Shown: positions 52,709-61,587 of the stretch, piece after piece
How the letters are laid out: the number at the start of each line of letters is the position of its first letter
How positions within the stretch are numbered: position 1 is the stretch's first letter
Assembly: GCF_022129235.1 (NCBI RefSeq)
Contig: NZ_JADQAI010000009.1
Coordinates: 91,723-155,722 of the forward strand
Length of the DNA stretch: 64,000 bases
Source of the DNA: Psychrobacter sp. Ps6
GTDB taxonomy: Bacteria > Pseudomonadota > Gammaproteobacteria > Pseudomonadales > Moraxellaceae
Reading direction: 5' to 3'
Position numbers and translations under genes: made by a program
The notes under the pieces: model-generated
The model's database searches: none
Seen by the model: the letters and a program-made list of their open reading frames with translations, nothing else
Told to the model about the DNA's origin: nothing

Positions 52709-54157
52709 ATGGAATATATAGAATCTTTTTTTGCCCTAGTTGGGGATTTAACATGGGGCTGGGCACTCGTGCCTATGTTAATTATTTTTGGTTTATTATT
52801 TACCATTGTAGGCAAGTTCGCCCAGTTTACATACTTTAAGCGTATGTTTCGTGTATTTAAAACGGATGAAGTAGGAGATGACGGCATTTCTGCCCGTCAG
52901 GCATTGCTCGTTTCGATCGGTGGACGTGTTGGTGGTGGTAACATTGCTGGTGTTGCCGTTGCAATCTCTTTAGGTGGTCCCGGTGCAGTTTTTTGGATGT
53001 GGGTTGTGGCCCTCATCGGCATGATGACCAGTATTGTTGAATGTAGCTTGGCTCAGCTTTACAAGCGCAGAGACAATGATGGTAACTTTCGCGGCGGCCC
53101 TGCAACGTATATTTTACACGGTTTAGGTAAAGATTATCGTTGGCTCGCTGTCATTTATGCTATTGCTTTACTACTGTCTTTTTCCATTGGATTTATCGCA
53201 TTCCAAGGTAATACGGTAGCAGGTTCCGCGCTTGAGAGTTTCGGGATTGATCGCTGGATATCAGGTGCGGTACTGGTGGTTGCGGGTGGATTTATCGTTT
53301 TTGGTGGTATCCAGCGTATTGCAAAAGTCGCTGACGTTGTCATTCCCGTGATGGCGTTGATTTACATTGGTATGGCACTAATTATCATCGTGCTGAATAT
53401 CACTGAACTGCCTGCACTGATGGCAATGATTGTGAAAAATGCATTCGGTATTGAATCTGTCGTTGGCGGTGGTATTGGTGTGGCGATTGAACAAGGCATG
53501 AAGCGCGGTCTGTTCTCTAATGAGGCAGGTTTGGGTTCTGCGCCTAACATCGCGGCGACCGCTTATGCTACGCATCCAGTCAGTCAAGGTATCTCACAGT
53601 CACTATCAGTATTTATCGATACGATTGTTGTATGTAGTGCCACCGCATTTATGATTTTACTCAGCGGCGTTTATCAGCCAGGTGCCGAAGTGGATGGTAT
53701 TGTACTAGCGCAGCAAGCGCTCACCGCTCAGCTGGGTGATTGGTCACAGTACGTGTTAACCATCTCGCTACTGCTGTTTGCATTAAGCTCGATCATGTAT
53801 AACTACTATATGGGCGAAAATGCGATTAACTTCTTAGTTAAGAAGAATATTAAAGCAGCGACCTTGGTATTACGCATTGTGGTGATTGCGATCTTGTTCT
53901 TGGGCGCGGTAGCACCTGCGGCAACCACTGTCTTCTTCTTCGCTGATCCATTGATGGGCGTACTCGCACTAGCCAACTTACTCGCCTTGATTATGTTGTT
54001 CCCACGTGCCAAGCGCTTACTTGACGATTTTGCCCGTCAATTAAAATCAGGCGTCAAAGAGCCATTATTCGATGCACAAGAGTATGAGAAATTGGATCTC
54101 GATCTGAGTGCATGGGGCAAAAAAGCAGTAAAAGAGGCGTTAGAGCAAAAACAGTAA
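52709..54157 (+). CDS. AGCS-family sodium:alanine/glycine symporter
   Basis: A 482-residue inner-membrane Na+-coupled amino acid carrier with about eleven helices. Family signatures: LLVSIGGRVGGGNIAGVAVAISLGGPGAVFWMWV, NFRGGPATYIL and QGMKRGLFSNEAGLGSAPNIAATA. Substrate is probably alanine or glycine, possibly glutamine; it cannot be fixed from sequence. It is preceded by a 14-base tandem repeat and followed by a bidirectional terminator. AAGGAAA lies upstream of the ATG. Confidence 0.92.
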   Translation: MEYIESFFALVGDLTWGWALVPMLIIFGLLFTIVGKFAQFTYFKRMFRVFKTDEVGDDGISARQALLVSIGGRVGGGNIAGVAVAISLGGPGAVFWMWVVALIGMMTSIVECSLAQLYKRRDNDGNFRGGPATYILHGLGKDYRWLAVIYAIALLLSFSIGFIAFQGNTVAGSALESFGIDRWISGAVLVVAGGFIVFGGIQRIAKVADVVIPVMALIYIGMALIIIVLNITELPALMAMIVKNAFGIESVVGGGIGVAIEQGMKRGLFSNEAGLGSAPNIAATAYATHPVSQGISQSLSVFIDTIVVCSATAFMILLSGVYQPGAEVDGIVLAQQALTAQLGDWSQYVLTISLLLFALSSIMYNYYMGENAINFLVKKNIKAATLVLRIVVIAILFLGAVAPAATTVFFFADPLMGVLALANLLALIMLFPRAKRLLDDFARQLKSGVKEPLFDAQEYEKLDLDLSAWGKKAVKEALEQKQ

Positions 54158-54173
54158 TACGCTCAACGTCTTA

Positions 54174-54214
54174 TTAAAAAAAACCACTTTGGCTCAGCTG
54201 AAGTGGTTTTTTTG
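54174..54214 (+). terminator. Bidirectional terminator after the symporter, overlapping the end of the GST gene
   Basis: Stem aaccactt/aagtggtt with an 11-base loop, A-run on the left and T-run on the right. The convergent GST gene ends inside its loop at 54194. Confidence 0.85.
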
Positions 54215-54973
54215 TGGAAAGTAGTATTTAGCTGACAAAATACCCGATAACGAGACAATCTCACCCGCTTCATCTTCTTTGATAATCCGTGTCTCTTGCA
54301 GTGCTGCTTGAATCCAAGCTTTGATATGCGGGTTATTCAGCATGGTCTGGCAGTATTGCTTAGTCAATGGGTGCAAAGCGATATTGGATGCATCAGCATA
54401 GGTCTGTAATCGCAGCACCACTGGGGCAAAAAAGACATCAGCTGCTGTGAAATGTCCAAACAAATAGCTATCTTCTGAACGTCTCTTTAAGCAATCGGCA
54501 AAAATAGCTTCAATACGAGCAATGTCTGCTAAGCACGCCTCACTTGGATGTATCTTAGTAGTCGCTCTTATATTCATTGGCATCTCATTACGAATACCTA
54601 ATAATCCTGAATGCATCTCAGCAATGATGCTTTGGCAATAAGCGCTGTTTATTCTGTTCTGACTATCATTTTGTAATTTAGCGTCAGATTTTTTGATGCC
54701 TGTCCAAATATTGGTATCCGTAAAATACTCATTAATGTGCATCGCAATGGCTAATGTATCCCAGACAGTGACTTTTTCATCACCTTCACCATAGACCAAT
54801 ACAGGGACTTTTCCCGTTGGCGAATGCGCCTCAAGTATTGGGCGTGCTGAGGGATCAAACAGTTCAATCAGCTGCTCGTCAAAGTCAATACTGAACGCTT
54901 TTAGCAATAGCCAAGCGCGTAGCGACCAAGAGGAGTAGTTTTTGTTACCGATGATCAGTAGTGGTTTTTGCAT
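54194..54973 (-). CDS. Glutathione S-transferase family protein
   Basis: A 259-residue GST-like protein. The N-terminal thioredoxin-fold has LLIIGNKNYSSWSLRAWLLLKAF with the Ser-Ser-Trp catalytic-type start and GKVPVLVYGEGDEKVTVWDTLAIAMHINE as the glutathione-binding segment. The C-terminal helical domain holds FGHFTAADVFFAPVVLRL. The ATG at 54971-54973 was chosen over an adjacent GTG. Substrate is unknown; it converges with the symporter gene and shares its terminator. Confidence 0.88.
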   Translation of the reverse strand: MQKPLLIIGNKNYSSWSLRAWLLLKAFSIDFDEQLIELFDPSARPILEAHSPTGKVPVLVYGEGDEKVTVWDTLAIAMHINEYFTDTNIWTGIKKSDAKLQNDSQNRINSAYCQSIIAEMHSGLLGIRNEMPMNIRATTKIHPSEACLADIARIEAIFADCLKRRSEDSYLFGHFTAADVFFAPVVLRLQTYADASNIALHPLTKQYCQTMLNNPHIKAWIQAALQETRIIKEDEAGEIVSLSGILSAKYYFPQKNHFS

Positions 54974-55077
54974 CACATAGTCCTATGAAGCCATATCAAT
55001 AAAATTTTATTATGTACTCAATATTGAGAATTAACCAGTCTTAAGTTGAGTGATATTTCCATCATTTAAATGATATC

Positions 55078-55113
55078 CCAAAAAAAGCCCATCCAATATA
55101 TGGACGGGCGTTT
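55078..55113 (-). terminator. Terminator after the DUF442 gene
   Basis: Stem gcccgtcca/tggatgggc (minus strand, one G-U pair) with a short loop and a T-run on the minus strand, 40 bases after the DUF442 stop. Confidence 0.8.
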
Positions 55114-55152
55114 TCAGTTTTAAGTAGGACATTTTGTTAATTTGACAAAAGA

Positions 55153-55485
55153 CTAGTCGTCTAACAAATCCATTTGCTTGGCGGCTTCATAGATACCGTT
55201 TGAGCGGTTACCTGTACGGCAAAAGATAAGCATTGGCTGCTCAGCTTGATTGAAGAAATCTGCAAATGCTTCGACATGCTGCTGCGTCAAGCCATTACCT
55301 GAGAATGAAATCTCTTTATAAGCAAGTCCTGCTTCTTTAGCAGCAGCTTCAATATCTGCACTGGTTGGCTGATTTGGCTCTTCACCATCAGGACGGTTGT
55401 TGATAATGGTTTTAAAGCCGTTTTCGGCAATCATAGGGACTTGGTCAGGGGTAATCTGTCCGATAAAGCTAACTTCATGGCTCAT
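55153..55485 (-). CDS. DUF442 / TIGR01244-type sulfurtransferase-like protein (copy 1)
   Basis: A 110-residue protein of the 'TIGR01244 family sulfur transferase' type (DUF442, dual-specificity-phosphatase-like). It has FIGQITPDQVPMIAENGFKTIINNRPDGEE at the N-terminus and the P-loop IFCRTGNRSNGIYEA (CX4R) at about residue 90. In Xylella and Agrobacterium, the Blh protein of the BigR operon carries a similar domain fused to its persulfide dioxygenase. Here it is standalone, 73 bases downstream of a second copy. GAGCTCC-type purines before the ATG (AGGAGCTC on the minus strand) give a good ribosome site. Confidence 0.85.
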   Translation of the reverse strand: MSHEVSFIGQITPDQVPMIAENGFKTIINNRPDGEEPNQPTSADIEAAAKEAGLAYKEISFSGNGLTQQHVEAFADFFNQAEQPMLIFCRTGNRSNGIYEAAKQMDLLDD

Positions 55486-55558
55486 AGGAGCTCCTTTTTT
55501 TATTGGTTCAGTTGATGGTGTAAAATAATTGGCGATTCAACAAGAGCGATAAGAGAGG

Positions 55559-55885
55559 CTATAACAGGCCTTGCATCAATGCGCTTTGATACAGCAGTTT
55601 GGCCCGCGCGCCAGTCCCGCAAAACATCAATATGGGCTTTGGCATCGAATGATAAAAGTCAGCAAACTGCTCTACGGTCAGCATACTCAAGCGCTCATCA
55701 TCGAATGGTAGATGATGATAGGTTAGGTTTGCTTCCTTCGTGGCAGTTGCCAAATCACAGCTGTTAGGCTGTGTCTCGATCTCAGCGTCTGGACGTATAT
55801 TGAGCACTGAGCGATAGCCAAGCTCAGCAATTTTGATACATTGGCTTGGGTAGATTTGCTTATAAATCGTTAGGTCATCAGTCAT
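55559..55885 (-). CDS. DUF442 / TIGR01244-type sulfurtransferase-like protein (copy 2)
   Basis: A 108-residue paralogue of the neighbouring protein: IYPSQCIKIAELGYRSVLNIRPDAEI near the start and the loop MFCGTGARAKLLY near the C-terminus. Its CX4R loop has Gly where copy 1 has Arg after the Cys. Divergence of the two copies is large, so the duplication is old. It lies upstream of copy 1 on the same strand. Function is inferred only from family and context in sulfur/persulfide chemistry. Confidence 0.8.
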   Translation of the reverse strand: MTDDLTIYKQIYPSQCIKIAELGYRSVLNIRPDAEIETQPNSCDLATATKEANLTYHHLPFDDERLSMLTVEQFADFYHSMPKPILMFCGTGARAKLLYQSALMQGLL

Positions 55886-56109
55886 AAATAGCTTCAGTTA
55901 TCGTTGTTAATATATATTTATTATTGAGGTCGTGGCAGAGATTATAAAATGGGGTCAAGCACTGTTGAGAATGAAAAAACAGGGTGATATGTGTTTATGT
56001 GCCATTACCTATGTTCAGTCAATCTAGCATAACACAGGCTCTATCATAGCGATATTGTACGATAGACGACAGTAGCGATTGAAAGTGTGGTACAAAAATA
56101 ATGACGCAG

Positions 56110-57819
56110 CTATCTATCCTTTAGAGCATCGACGGCATCTAACGTACTGAGATAAACTTGCCCTGACAGCTCACTAATAAGCGGAGTTTGCCCGATGATA
56201 TCCATTACAGGGCCTTTGATAAAACTAAAATGTAAGCGCTTGTTTTGCAGCGCAAGCTCTTTATTTAAGGTACTGAGCATCTCTTGTGCCGTCAGATCAA
56301 TATGATTGACCGCGGCCATGATCAAAACAATTTCCTGCGCTGCTGGATATTGCTGCATGGCATTTATAATACGGCGGTGTACCGATTCACTATTACCAAA
56401 AAACAAACTCTCATCGATACGCAGCATCAATAAATTGTCAAAAGTCACCACATCGTGACGATTGATATTGCGAAAGTGTCCTGTACCACCTAGCTGTCCC
56501 ACGATGGCGACATGTGGCTTGCTCGATTGCCAGATCAGGCTGGCAAATGACACCATTAGGCCAATGACCAAACCCGTATTTAGCCCAAATATAAGCACAC
56601 CGACGAACGCAGCCAAAAAGCTAGCACCATCCAAGCGATCACGCTGCCAAGCAGACTTTAAGGTCGCAATATCTATCAGACCAATGATAGAAGCCATAAT
56701 GGTTGCACCGAGTAGTGCATAAGGCAAGGGTGCAAGTGCATTACTAAAGGCAATCAGCGCGGCAATCATTACCAGCACAGTGACGAGGCTGGCAAGCGGT
56801 GTCTTTGCCCCTGAATCGGCATTGATCGCCGTGCGAGAAAAGCCACCTGCGACCGCAAAGCTCTGAAACAGCCCGCCAGATAGATTGGCAAGACCAAGAC
56901 CCGTCAGCTCATGGTTGGCATCGAAGCTCTCACCACGCAAGCGTGCGTAAGTACTGGCAACGGAACTGCTAGAAACAAAGACGATCAGTGCCATCAATCC
57001 TGCAGTCGGCAAGAGCTTGAGCGCTTCCTGTAGATCGGTCATATGCGGTAGCGTAAAGCTGGGTAAACCTTGTGGAATACTACCAATGGTCGCAACCCCT
57101 AGCGAGTCCCAGTGCAATAGCATACTCAGAACGATAGCAATACCCAGTAAAACCAGTGGAAATAAACGTTCGGCCCATTTGGCATACGATGATGACAGCC
57201 ACGTTCGCCATACCCATTGACTCGCATAGCGGTTAGCGACCAACAGCGAAAACGCGATAATACCAATCACTAACGTTAGCGGATGCACCTGACTGGCATA
57301 GTGCTGCATGGTAGATAAATAGCCAACCAAGCTGCTACCAGCAATAGGAATCGCCATCAGATACTTTAGCTGACTGACAAAGATAAGTACTGCCGCGCCG
57401 CTCACAAACCCTGCTGAGACGCCGCGACTGATAAACTGCATAATCCAGCCAAGCTTTAACCGCCCTGCAATCCACAGCAGTGCGCCTACCATCAATGCCA
57501 ATAAACTCGCCATCAGAGCATACTGCTCTGTGCCTTGCTCAGCATAAGGCAGTAGACCACTGGCCGTCATAATAGCGGTGATAGCGACGGGCCCGACGGC
57601 TTGTACGTTGCTAGAACCCAGCCAAGCATAGACGAGCACAGGCACGATCGCAGAATACAGACCATACACGGGCGGTAGACCAGCAAGGACTGCATAGCCT
57701 AGGCTCTGCGGTATCACCAGTACGCCCACCACCAGTCCTGCGACAAGATCGGTCGGTAACGCTGTGAGCTGGTATTGGCGCAGCCAAGTAGGAATCAGAC
57801 GAGCAGCGATAGAAGACAT
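56110..57819 (-). CDS. SulP-family anion transporter with STAS domain
   Basis: A 569-residue SLC26/SulP transporter. About 12 hydrophobic helices occupy residues 20-440 with PQSLGYAVLAGLPPVYGLYSAIVPVLVYAWLGSSN, the SulP signature. The C-terminal STAS domain (about 450-560) has LMLRIDESLFFGN and LIMAAVNHIDLTAQEML. Substrate may be sulfate, sulfite or another anion. It lies between the DUF442 and BigR-like genes on the same strand, so a sulfur compound is plausible. Only 54 bases separate it from the BigR-like stop, so the two are probably one transcript. Confidence 0.92.
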   Translation of the reverse strand: MSSIAARLIPTWLRQYQLTALPTDLVAGLVVGVLVIPQSLGYAVLAGLPPVYGLYSAIVPVLVYAWLGSSNVQAVGPVAITAIMTASGLLPYAEQGTEQYALMASLLALMVGALLWIAGRLKLGWIMQFISRGVSAGFVSGAAVLIFVSQLKYLMAIPIAGSSLVGYLSTMQHYASQVHPLTLVIGIIAFSLLVANRYASQWVWRTWLSSSYAKWAERLFPLVLLGIAIVLSMLLHWDSLGVATIGSIPQGLPSFTLPHMTDLQEALKLLPTAGLMALIVFVSSSSVASTYARLRGESFDANHELTGLGLANLSGGLFQSFAVAGGFSRTAINADSGAKTPLASLVTVLVMIAALIAFSNALAPLPYALLGATIMASIIGLIDIATLKSAWQRDRLDGASFLAAFVGVLIFGLNTGLVIGLMVSFASLIWQSSKPHVAIVGQLGGTGHFRNINRHDVVTFDNLLMLRIDESLFFGNSESVHRRIINAMQQYPAAQEIVLIMAAVNHIDLTAQEMLSTLNKELALQNKRLHFSFIKGPVMDIIGQTPLISELSGQVYLSTLDAVDALKDR

Positions 57820-57873
57820 ATCAATACATCACCAAGATAGAAAGCAGCTTAAAACAGTCAGGCGAGTACGGCA

Positions 57874-58299
57874 TTATTCGGTTTTGGCACAAAATCTCTG
57901 ATAAAGCAGCTCTAGTACGGCCAAGGCATCGTCACTTGCGATGCTATAGTAGATTTGCTTGCCTTCACGGCGTGTCGCAACCAGCTCGTCTTTACGCAAG
58001 ATACCTAACTGCTGCGACAAGCTTGGTTGTCCAACACCGACCAGTCCTTCAAGCTCACCGACACAGTATTCACCTTGTGTCAACTGACAGAGCAGAAGCA
58101 GGCGATCAGGGTGCGAGAGCGACTTTAGTAGCTGGCTGGCTTGCATCGAGGCTTGTTGCATTTGTTTAGCAAGATCGATAGATGAAAAGTCTGCGCTATC
58201 AGATGACACCTCATCGTTAGCGCTGTGAGTAGACATACTCATTGCTGAATTAGAAGTAGCCAGAATAAGCTCCTTATATAATAGGGCAGTCACTGCCAT
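57874..58299 (-). CDS. BigR/SqrR-like ArsR-family repressor
   Basis: A winged-helix ArsR repressor with LLKSLSHPDRLLLLCQLTQGEYCVGELEGLVGVGQPSLSQQLGILRKDELV. C71 and C137 are 66 residues apart, the spacing of the persulfide-sensing cysteines in BigR/SqrR (C42/C108-type), and C79 is an extra Cys. The N-terminus is uncertain. ATG 58297-58299 has no ribosome site and lies in the operator; the only good Shine-Dalgarno (AAGGAG at 58270-58275) sits six bases before a CTG and three before an ATT. An internal ATG at 58242 is a third choice. The core is firm, the first 20 residues are not. It is divergent from the persulfide dioxygenase gene. Confidence 0.88.
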   Translation of the reverse strand: MAVTALLYKELILATSNSAMSMSTHSANDEVSSDSADFSSIDLAKQMQQASMQASQLLKSLSHPDRLLLLCQLTQGEYCVGELEGLVGVGQPSLSQQLGILRKDELVATRREGKQIYYSIASDDALAVLELLYQRFCAKTE

Positions 58300-58316
58300 A
58301 TTATTTTTAATAATAT
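58298..58316. promoter_or_regulatory. Candidate operator of the BigR-like repressor
   Basis: A perfect 8-base inverted repeat, atattatt-ttt-aataatat, in the divergent region next to the repressor's first ATG. AT-rich palindromes of this sort are typical of ArsR/BigR sites. Its location could control both the repressor and the persulfide dioxygenase operon. Confidence 0.6.
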
Positions 58317-58532
58317 ATGGTTGATTATCAATGATATCGCGCCATATAGCAAGATATCATTATTTACATTATATAAATTGATAAAATGTATTACAGTTGC
58401 TATATTGGTGATAACAAATAATTCGTAAATATAAGCAAACATTATATACGACTCAATATCATACTTAAGGGTTAATTAGAGATAAAAAAAGCCCTATAGC
58501 AAAAACATTCATAGATAAGTAAAGAGGCAACC

Positions 58533-59405
58533 ATGCAAGTTCATTCTTTCTTAGATAGAGACACAGAAACCTACACTCATGTACTCGCCGATGTCGAGCA
58601 GCAAGTGTGTGCGATTGTCGATCCCGTATTAAATTTTGATGCAAAATCAGGCAGGACGAGCACGAGCAGCGTTGACGAGGTCATTGAGTTCGTACGTGAA
58701 AATGATTGGACGCTCAAGTACATTATTGAAACGCATGCTCATGCTGATCATTTATCGGCGGCCATCCACGTCAAAGAAAGCCTTGGTGGGCAATTGGTCA
58801 TGGGTCAGCACATCACCGAAGTACAAAAAATATTTAAGCAAATCTTTAACTTTGATACCAGTTTTCGCACCGATGCCAGTCAGTTTGATATTTTGACGGA
58901 CGATGGTGAGACGCTAGCGCTGGGTAACATTACGATCACCGCAATATACGTACCGGGGCATACCCGTGCCGATATGGCTTATGTGGCTGTTGACTCTGAG
59001 AAAACAGTGGTTTTCGTTGGCGATACGTTGTTTGCTCCTGACGTAGGCACTGCTCGTTGTGATTTCCCAGGCGGTGACGCAAAGACGCTCTATCGCTCCA
59101 TCCAAAAGCTACTGGCGCTTCCCGGCGATACGGTGATGTATCTGTGCCATGACTATCCGCGTGAGAGTCGTCAGCACTGCCCAACGACTACGGTTGCGGC
59201 GCAAAAACTAGAAAACATCCATGTCAAAGACAGTATCAACGAAGCAGAGTTTGTGCAGATGCGTGAGCGCCGCGATGCGACCTTGGACATGCCGCGTCTG
59301 ATTATCCCAGCGGTACAAGTGAATATTGATGCGGGGAACTTTCCAGAACCAGAAGACAACGGTACGCGTTATCTGAAAGTACCCATCAATGTACTCGGTG
59401 AATAA
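58533..59405 (+). CDS. Persulfide dioxygenase-like metallo-beta-lactamase-fold protein (ETHE1/Blh type)
   Basis: A 290-residue protein of the ETHE1 / Blh type. The metal site motif is HAHADHLSAA (His68, His70, Asp72, His73), with VPGHTRADM and FVGDTLFAPDVG later. The CDFPGGDAKTLYRSI stretch is typical of persulfide dioxygenases. It oxidises glutathione persulfide to sulfite by family knowledge. It is divergent from the BigR-like repressor and followed by the DUF2892 gene, an arrangement like the BigR operon of Xylella and Agrobacterium. AGAGG precedes the ATG. Confidence 0.92.
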   Translation: MQVHSFLDRDTETYTHVLADVEQQVCAIVDPVLNFDAKSGRTSTSSVDEVIEFVRENDWTLKYIIETHAHADHLSAAIHVKESLGGQLVMGQHITEVQKIFKQIFNFDTSFRTDASQFDILTDDGETLALGNITITAIYVPGHTRADMAYVAVDSEKTVVFVGDTLFAPDVGTARCDFPGGDAKTLYRSIQKLLALPGDTVMYLCHDYPRESRQHCPTTTVAAQKLENIHVKDSINEAEFVQMRERRDATLDMPRLIIPAVQVNIDAGNFPEPEDNGTRYLKVPINVLGE

Positions 59406-59465
59406 ACCAAGTTGTGCCATTGACGATCGTTACTACCTAATAAATGACATATAAAAGGCACAGCC

Positions 59466-59648
59466 ATGAAAATAAATATCGGCAGTACTGAACGGTTACT
59501 ACGTATTATTGTTGGCGTGGTGATTATCGCATTAGGTATATATTATGGCAGTTGGTGGGGCGTAATCGGCTTAGTTCCTTTACTAACAGGATTATCGCGT
59601 TTTTGCCCTCTGTATAGCATGCTTGGTATGAATACCTGCAAGCGTTAA
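59466..59648 (+). CDS. DUF2892 small membrane protein
   Basis: A 60-residue protein with two hydrophobic helices (IIVGVVIIALGIYYGSWWGVIGLVPLLTGL). The following RFCPLYSMLGMNTCKR holds the family's conserved FCPLY...T-C pair of cysteines. DUF2892 domains occur next to rhodanese and BigR genes (YgaP carries one). Its role is probably sulfur-related and membrane-bound. It lies 60 bases after the persulfide dioxygenase gene and is followed at 24 bases by the methyltransferase gene. Confidence 0.88.
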   Translation: MKINIGSTERLLRIIVGVVIIALGIYYGSWWGVIGLVPLLTGLSRFCPLYSMLGMNTCKR

Positions 59649-59672
59649 GTGGTTCAATAAAGGGAGAAGACA

Positions 59673-60293
59673 GTGAATCCATACGAGCGTTATGTATTGC
59701 CGAAGCTGATAGATGTCGCTTGTAGCACAGGCAATGTAATGAAAGCTCGGTCCAAAATTGTTCCTCAGGCGCTCGGTGAGGTATTAGAGATTGGCGTTGG
59801 TAGCGGTCTAAATTTGCAGTTTTATGATTCCAAAAAAGTCTCTGCTATTATCGGTATTGACCCAGCAGCTCAGATGCAGACGTTAGCACGGCAGCGAGCA
59901 GCTGACATTAGCATTCCAGTTGATGTGGTAGCGGTGGATGTGCAGGGTATTCATGCTGATACGGATAGGTTTGATACTATTGTTATGACCTTTACCCTAT
60001 GCAATATCGACGATCCGATCTCAGCATTACAAGAAATGATGCGTGTGCTGAAACCTGACGGTCGCTTGTTATTCTGTGAGCATGGCTTGGCGCCAGATAT
60101 TTCTGTCGAGCGCTGGCAGCATCGATTGACGCCTTTTTGGAAACCGATGGCGGGCGGTTGTCATTTAGATCGTGATATTCCAGCGTTAATTAGAGCAGGC
60201 GGTTTTTTCATCGATGAGTTGAGCGAAGCGTACTTACCCGGTCCACGACCGATGAGCTATGTGTATAGTGGTGTGGCACAGCAAGTGGTATAA
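59673..60293 (+). CDS. Class I SAM-dependent methyltransferase (GTG start)
   Basis: A 206-residue methyltransferase, of the type that often annotates as phosphatidylethanolamine-like or UbiE-like. The SAM motif is VLEIGVGSGLNLQFY, followed by IGIDPAAQMQTLARQ and FDTIVMTFTLCNIDDP. The substrate is unknown. Start is GTG at 59673, six bases after GGGAG. It is the last gene of the persulfide dioxygenase-DUF2892 run. Its inclusion in the sulfur cluster is inferred from spacing only. Confidence 0.85.
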   Translation: MNPYERYVLPKLIDVACSTGNVMKARSKIVPQALGEVLEIGVGSGLNLQFYDSKKVSAIIGIDPAAQMQTLARQRAADISIPVDVVAVDVQGIHADTDRFDTIVMTFTLCNIDDPISALQEMMRVLKPDGRLLFCEHGLAPDISVERWQHRLTPFWKPMAGGCHLDRDIPALIRAGGFFIDELSEAYLPGPRPMSYVYSGVAQQVV

Positions 60294-60421
60294 AGAACGA
60301 GTATCAGCAACTATGTTAAAATGATTTATGTAAGTATTTTGTGCAGATAGCTTTTATTCGCAGATACCAATAACGAATCTTTAAGAAGTAAAGCGATTAG
60401 AATAATTAAAATAGGAGTCAA

Positions 60422-60862
60422 ATGATGAGCGAACACAGTTTTCATTTAGTATGCCCACATTGCCAAGCAACCAATCGCGTGCCTGCTGCACGGCTGAGCG
60501 CGGCACCAAAATGCGGCAAATGTAGTCAATCATTATTGACCGCAAGCCCGCACGAGCTCAACGCGCAAACAGCCAGTAAAGTTATCCAAAAGAACGACGT
60601 ATTGACCATTGTGGATTTTTGGGCGAGCTGGTGTCAGCCGTGTATTATGATGGCGCCAGAATTTAAAACGGCTGCTGGTCAATTGCCGCAGGTAGTGTTT
60701 GCTAAAGTACAGACGGATAAATACGAACAGGCGACCGCTCCTTATAATATCCGCAGTTTACCAACGATGGTAGCTTTTAGAAATGGTAAGGAAGTCGCGC
60801 GTCAGTCAGGCGCACTACCAAGCAACCAAATTGTTCAGTGGGTGCAAAGCCTGCAGGTGTAG
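60422..60862 (+). CDS. trxC: Thioredoxin 2 with N-terminal zinc site
   Basis: A 146-residue thioredoxin 2. The zinc-binding part has CPHC (11-14) and CGKC (31-34). The thioredoxin fold follows with active site WCQPC (C71, C74). Most TrxC and thioredoxins have WCGPC, so Gln for Gly is a non-standard choice that should shift its redox potential. GGAG before the ATG pair is a good ribosome site. TrxC genes are often OxyR targets, but no OxyR site was identified here. Confidence 0.93.
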   Translation: MMSEHSFHLVCPHCQATNRVPAARLSAAPKCGKCSQSLLTASPHELNAQTASKVIQKNDVLTIVDFWASWCQPCIMMAPEFKTAAGQLPQVVFAKVQTDKYEQATAPYNIRSLPTMVAFRNGKEVARQSGALPSNQIVQWVQSLQV

Positions 60863-60916
60863 GGCTTAGTAAAGTAATATTCGTCAGATTAGGACAATGC
60901 TTGTAAGCTATAATAA

Positions 60917-60955
60917 TAAAAAAGCCAATATGCTGATCGCGTATTGGCTTTTTTC
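60917..60955 (+). terminator. Terminator after trxC
   Basis: Stem aaaagccaata/tattggctttt with an 11-base loop and a T-run, about 55 bases after the trxC stop; the flanking A-run may serve the convergent lipoprotein gene too. Confidence 0.88.
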
Positions 60956-61001
60956 TTGTGTCATGCACTATCTTAATCATTTAGACAGCTTTTGCTTAAA
61001 C

Positions 61002-61403
61002 TTATTCACCATAAATTTTGATGCCATTGGCAAAACTACAGCGTTGAATACGGGCAGTTTGTACGATGGCATCACGCTCACCATAGAGCCGCGATAACTT
61101 TGCATCACGCGCTTTGGTATTGTTGCTTTTGCCAACCCCAAAGCTAATATTGGGAGAGATGCCCCAACGCCCTGCCGAGACGCCAACACCCACACCCGAA
61201 GCCGACAAGGTAGATTGCTCATTGCGCGCCGCTTCAACATAACGGTTGACGCGATTGTACTCTTGGCTCAATGCTTGGCAGTTATAGTTTTGATAAGTGC
61301 TGGGCGGCACATATTGCGGCGTGACATTACCAGTAGAGGCACAGCCTGAGAGCGCAAAAACGCCAACTGTTGCCAGTATTGTCGCTGTGGTAAACGTTTT
61401 CAT
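61002..61403 (-). CDS. Small hypothetical lipoprotein
   Basis: A 133-residue protein with a lipoprotein signal ending in ALSGC (Cys21). The mature part has a helical stretch (CQALSQEYNRVNRYVEAARNEQSTL) and a Gly/Ser-rich segment (GVGVGVSAGRWGISPNISFGVGKS). It ends with RDAIVQTARIQRCSF. Four cysteines lie in the mature part or at its boundary. I do not recognise a family beyond general similarity to metal-resistance/periplasmic coiled-coil lipoproteins. It is convergent with trxC and stands alone. Confidence 0.75.
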   Translation of the reverse strand: MKTFTTATILATVGVFALSGCASTGNVTPQYVPPSTYQNYNCQALSQEYNRVNRYVEAARNEQSTLSASGVGVGVSAGRWGISPNISFGVGKSNNTKARDAKLSRLYGERDAIVQTARIQRCSFANGIKIYGE

Positions 61404-61587
61404 AGTGGCTCCATTAGGCTAAGTGATTGTATTTATATCTATTTAAGATAGCAAAAATAGCATGATTAAGATATTGAAAAAATATAAATGGTTAAATGTT
61501 TTACGGTCTTATCAATACGGCTGCTTGTGCGATAGCAGTACGATATTTACTCAAAATATTGAAGCTCTTCTACAGCAACAATTACTA

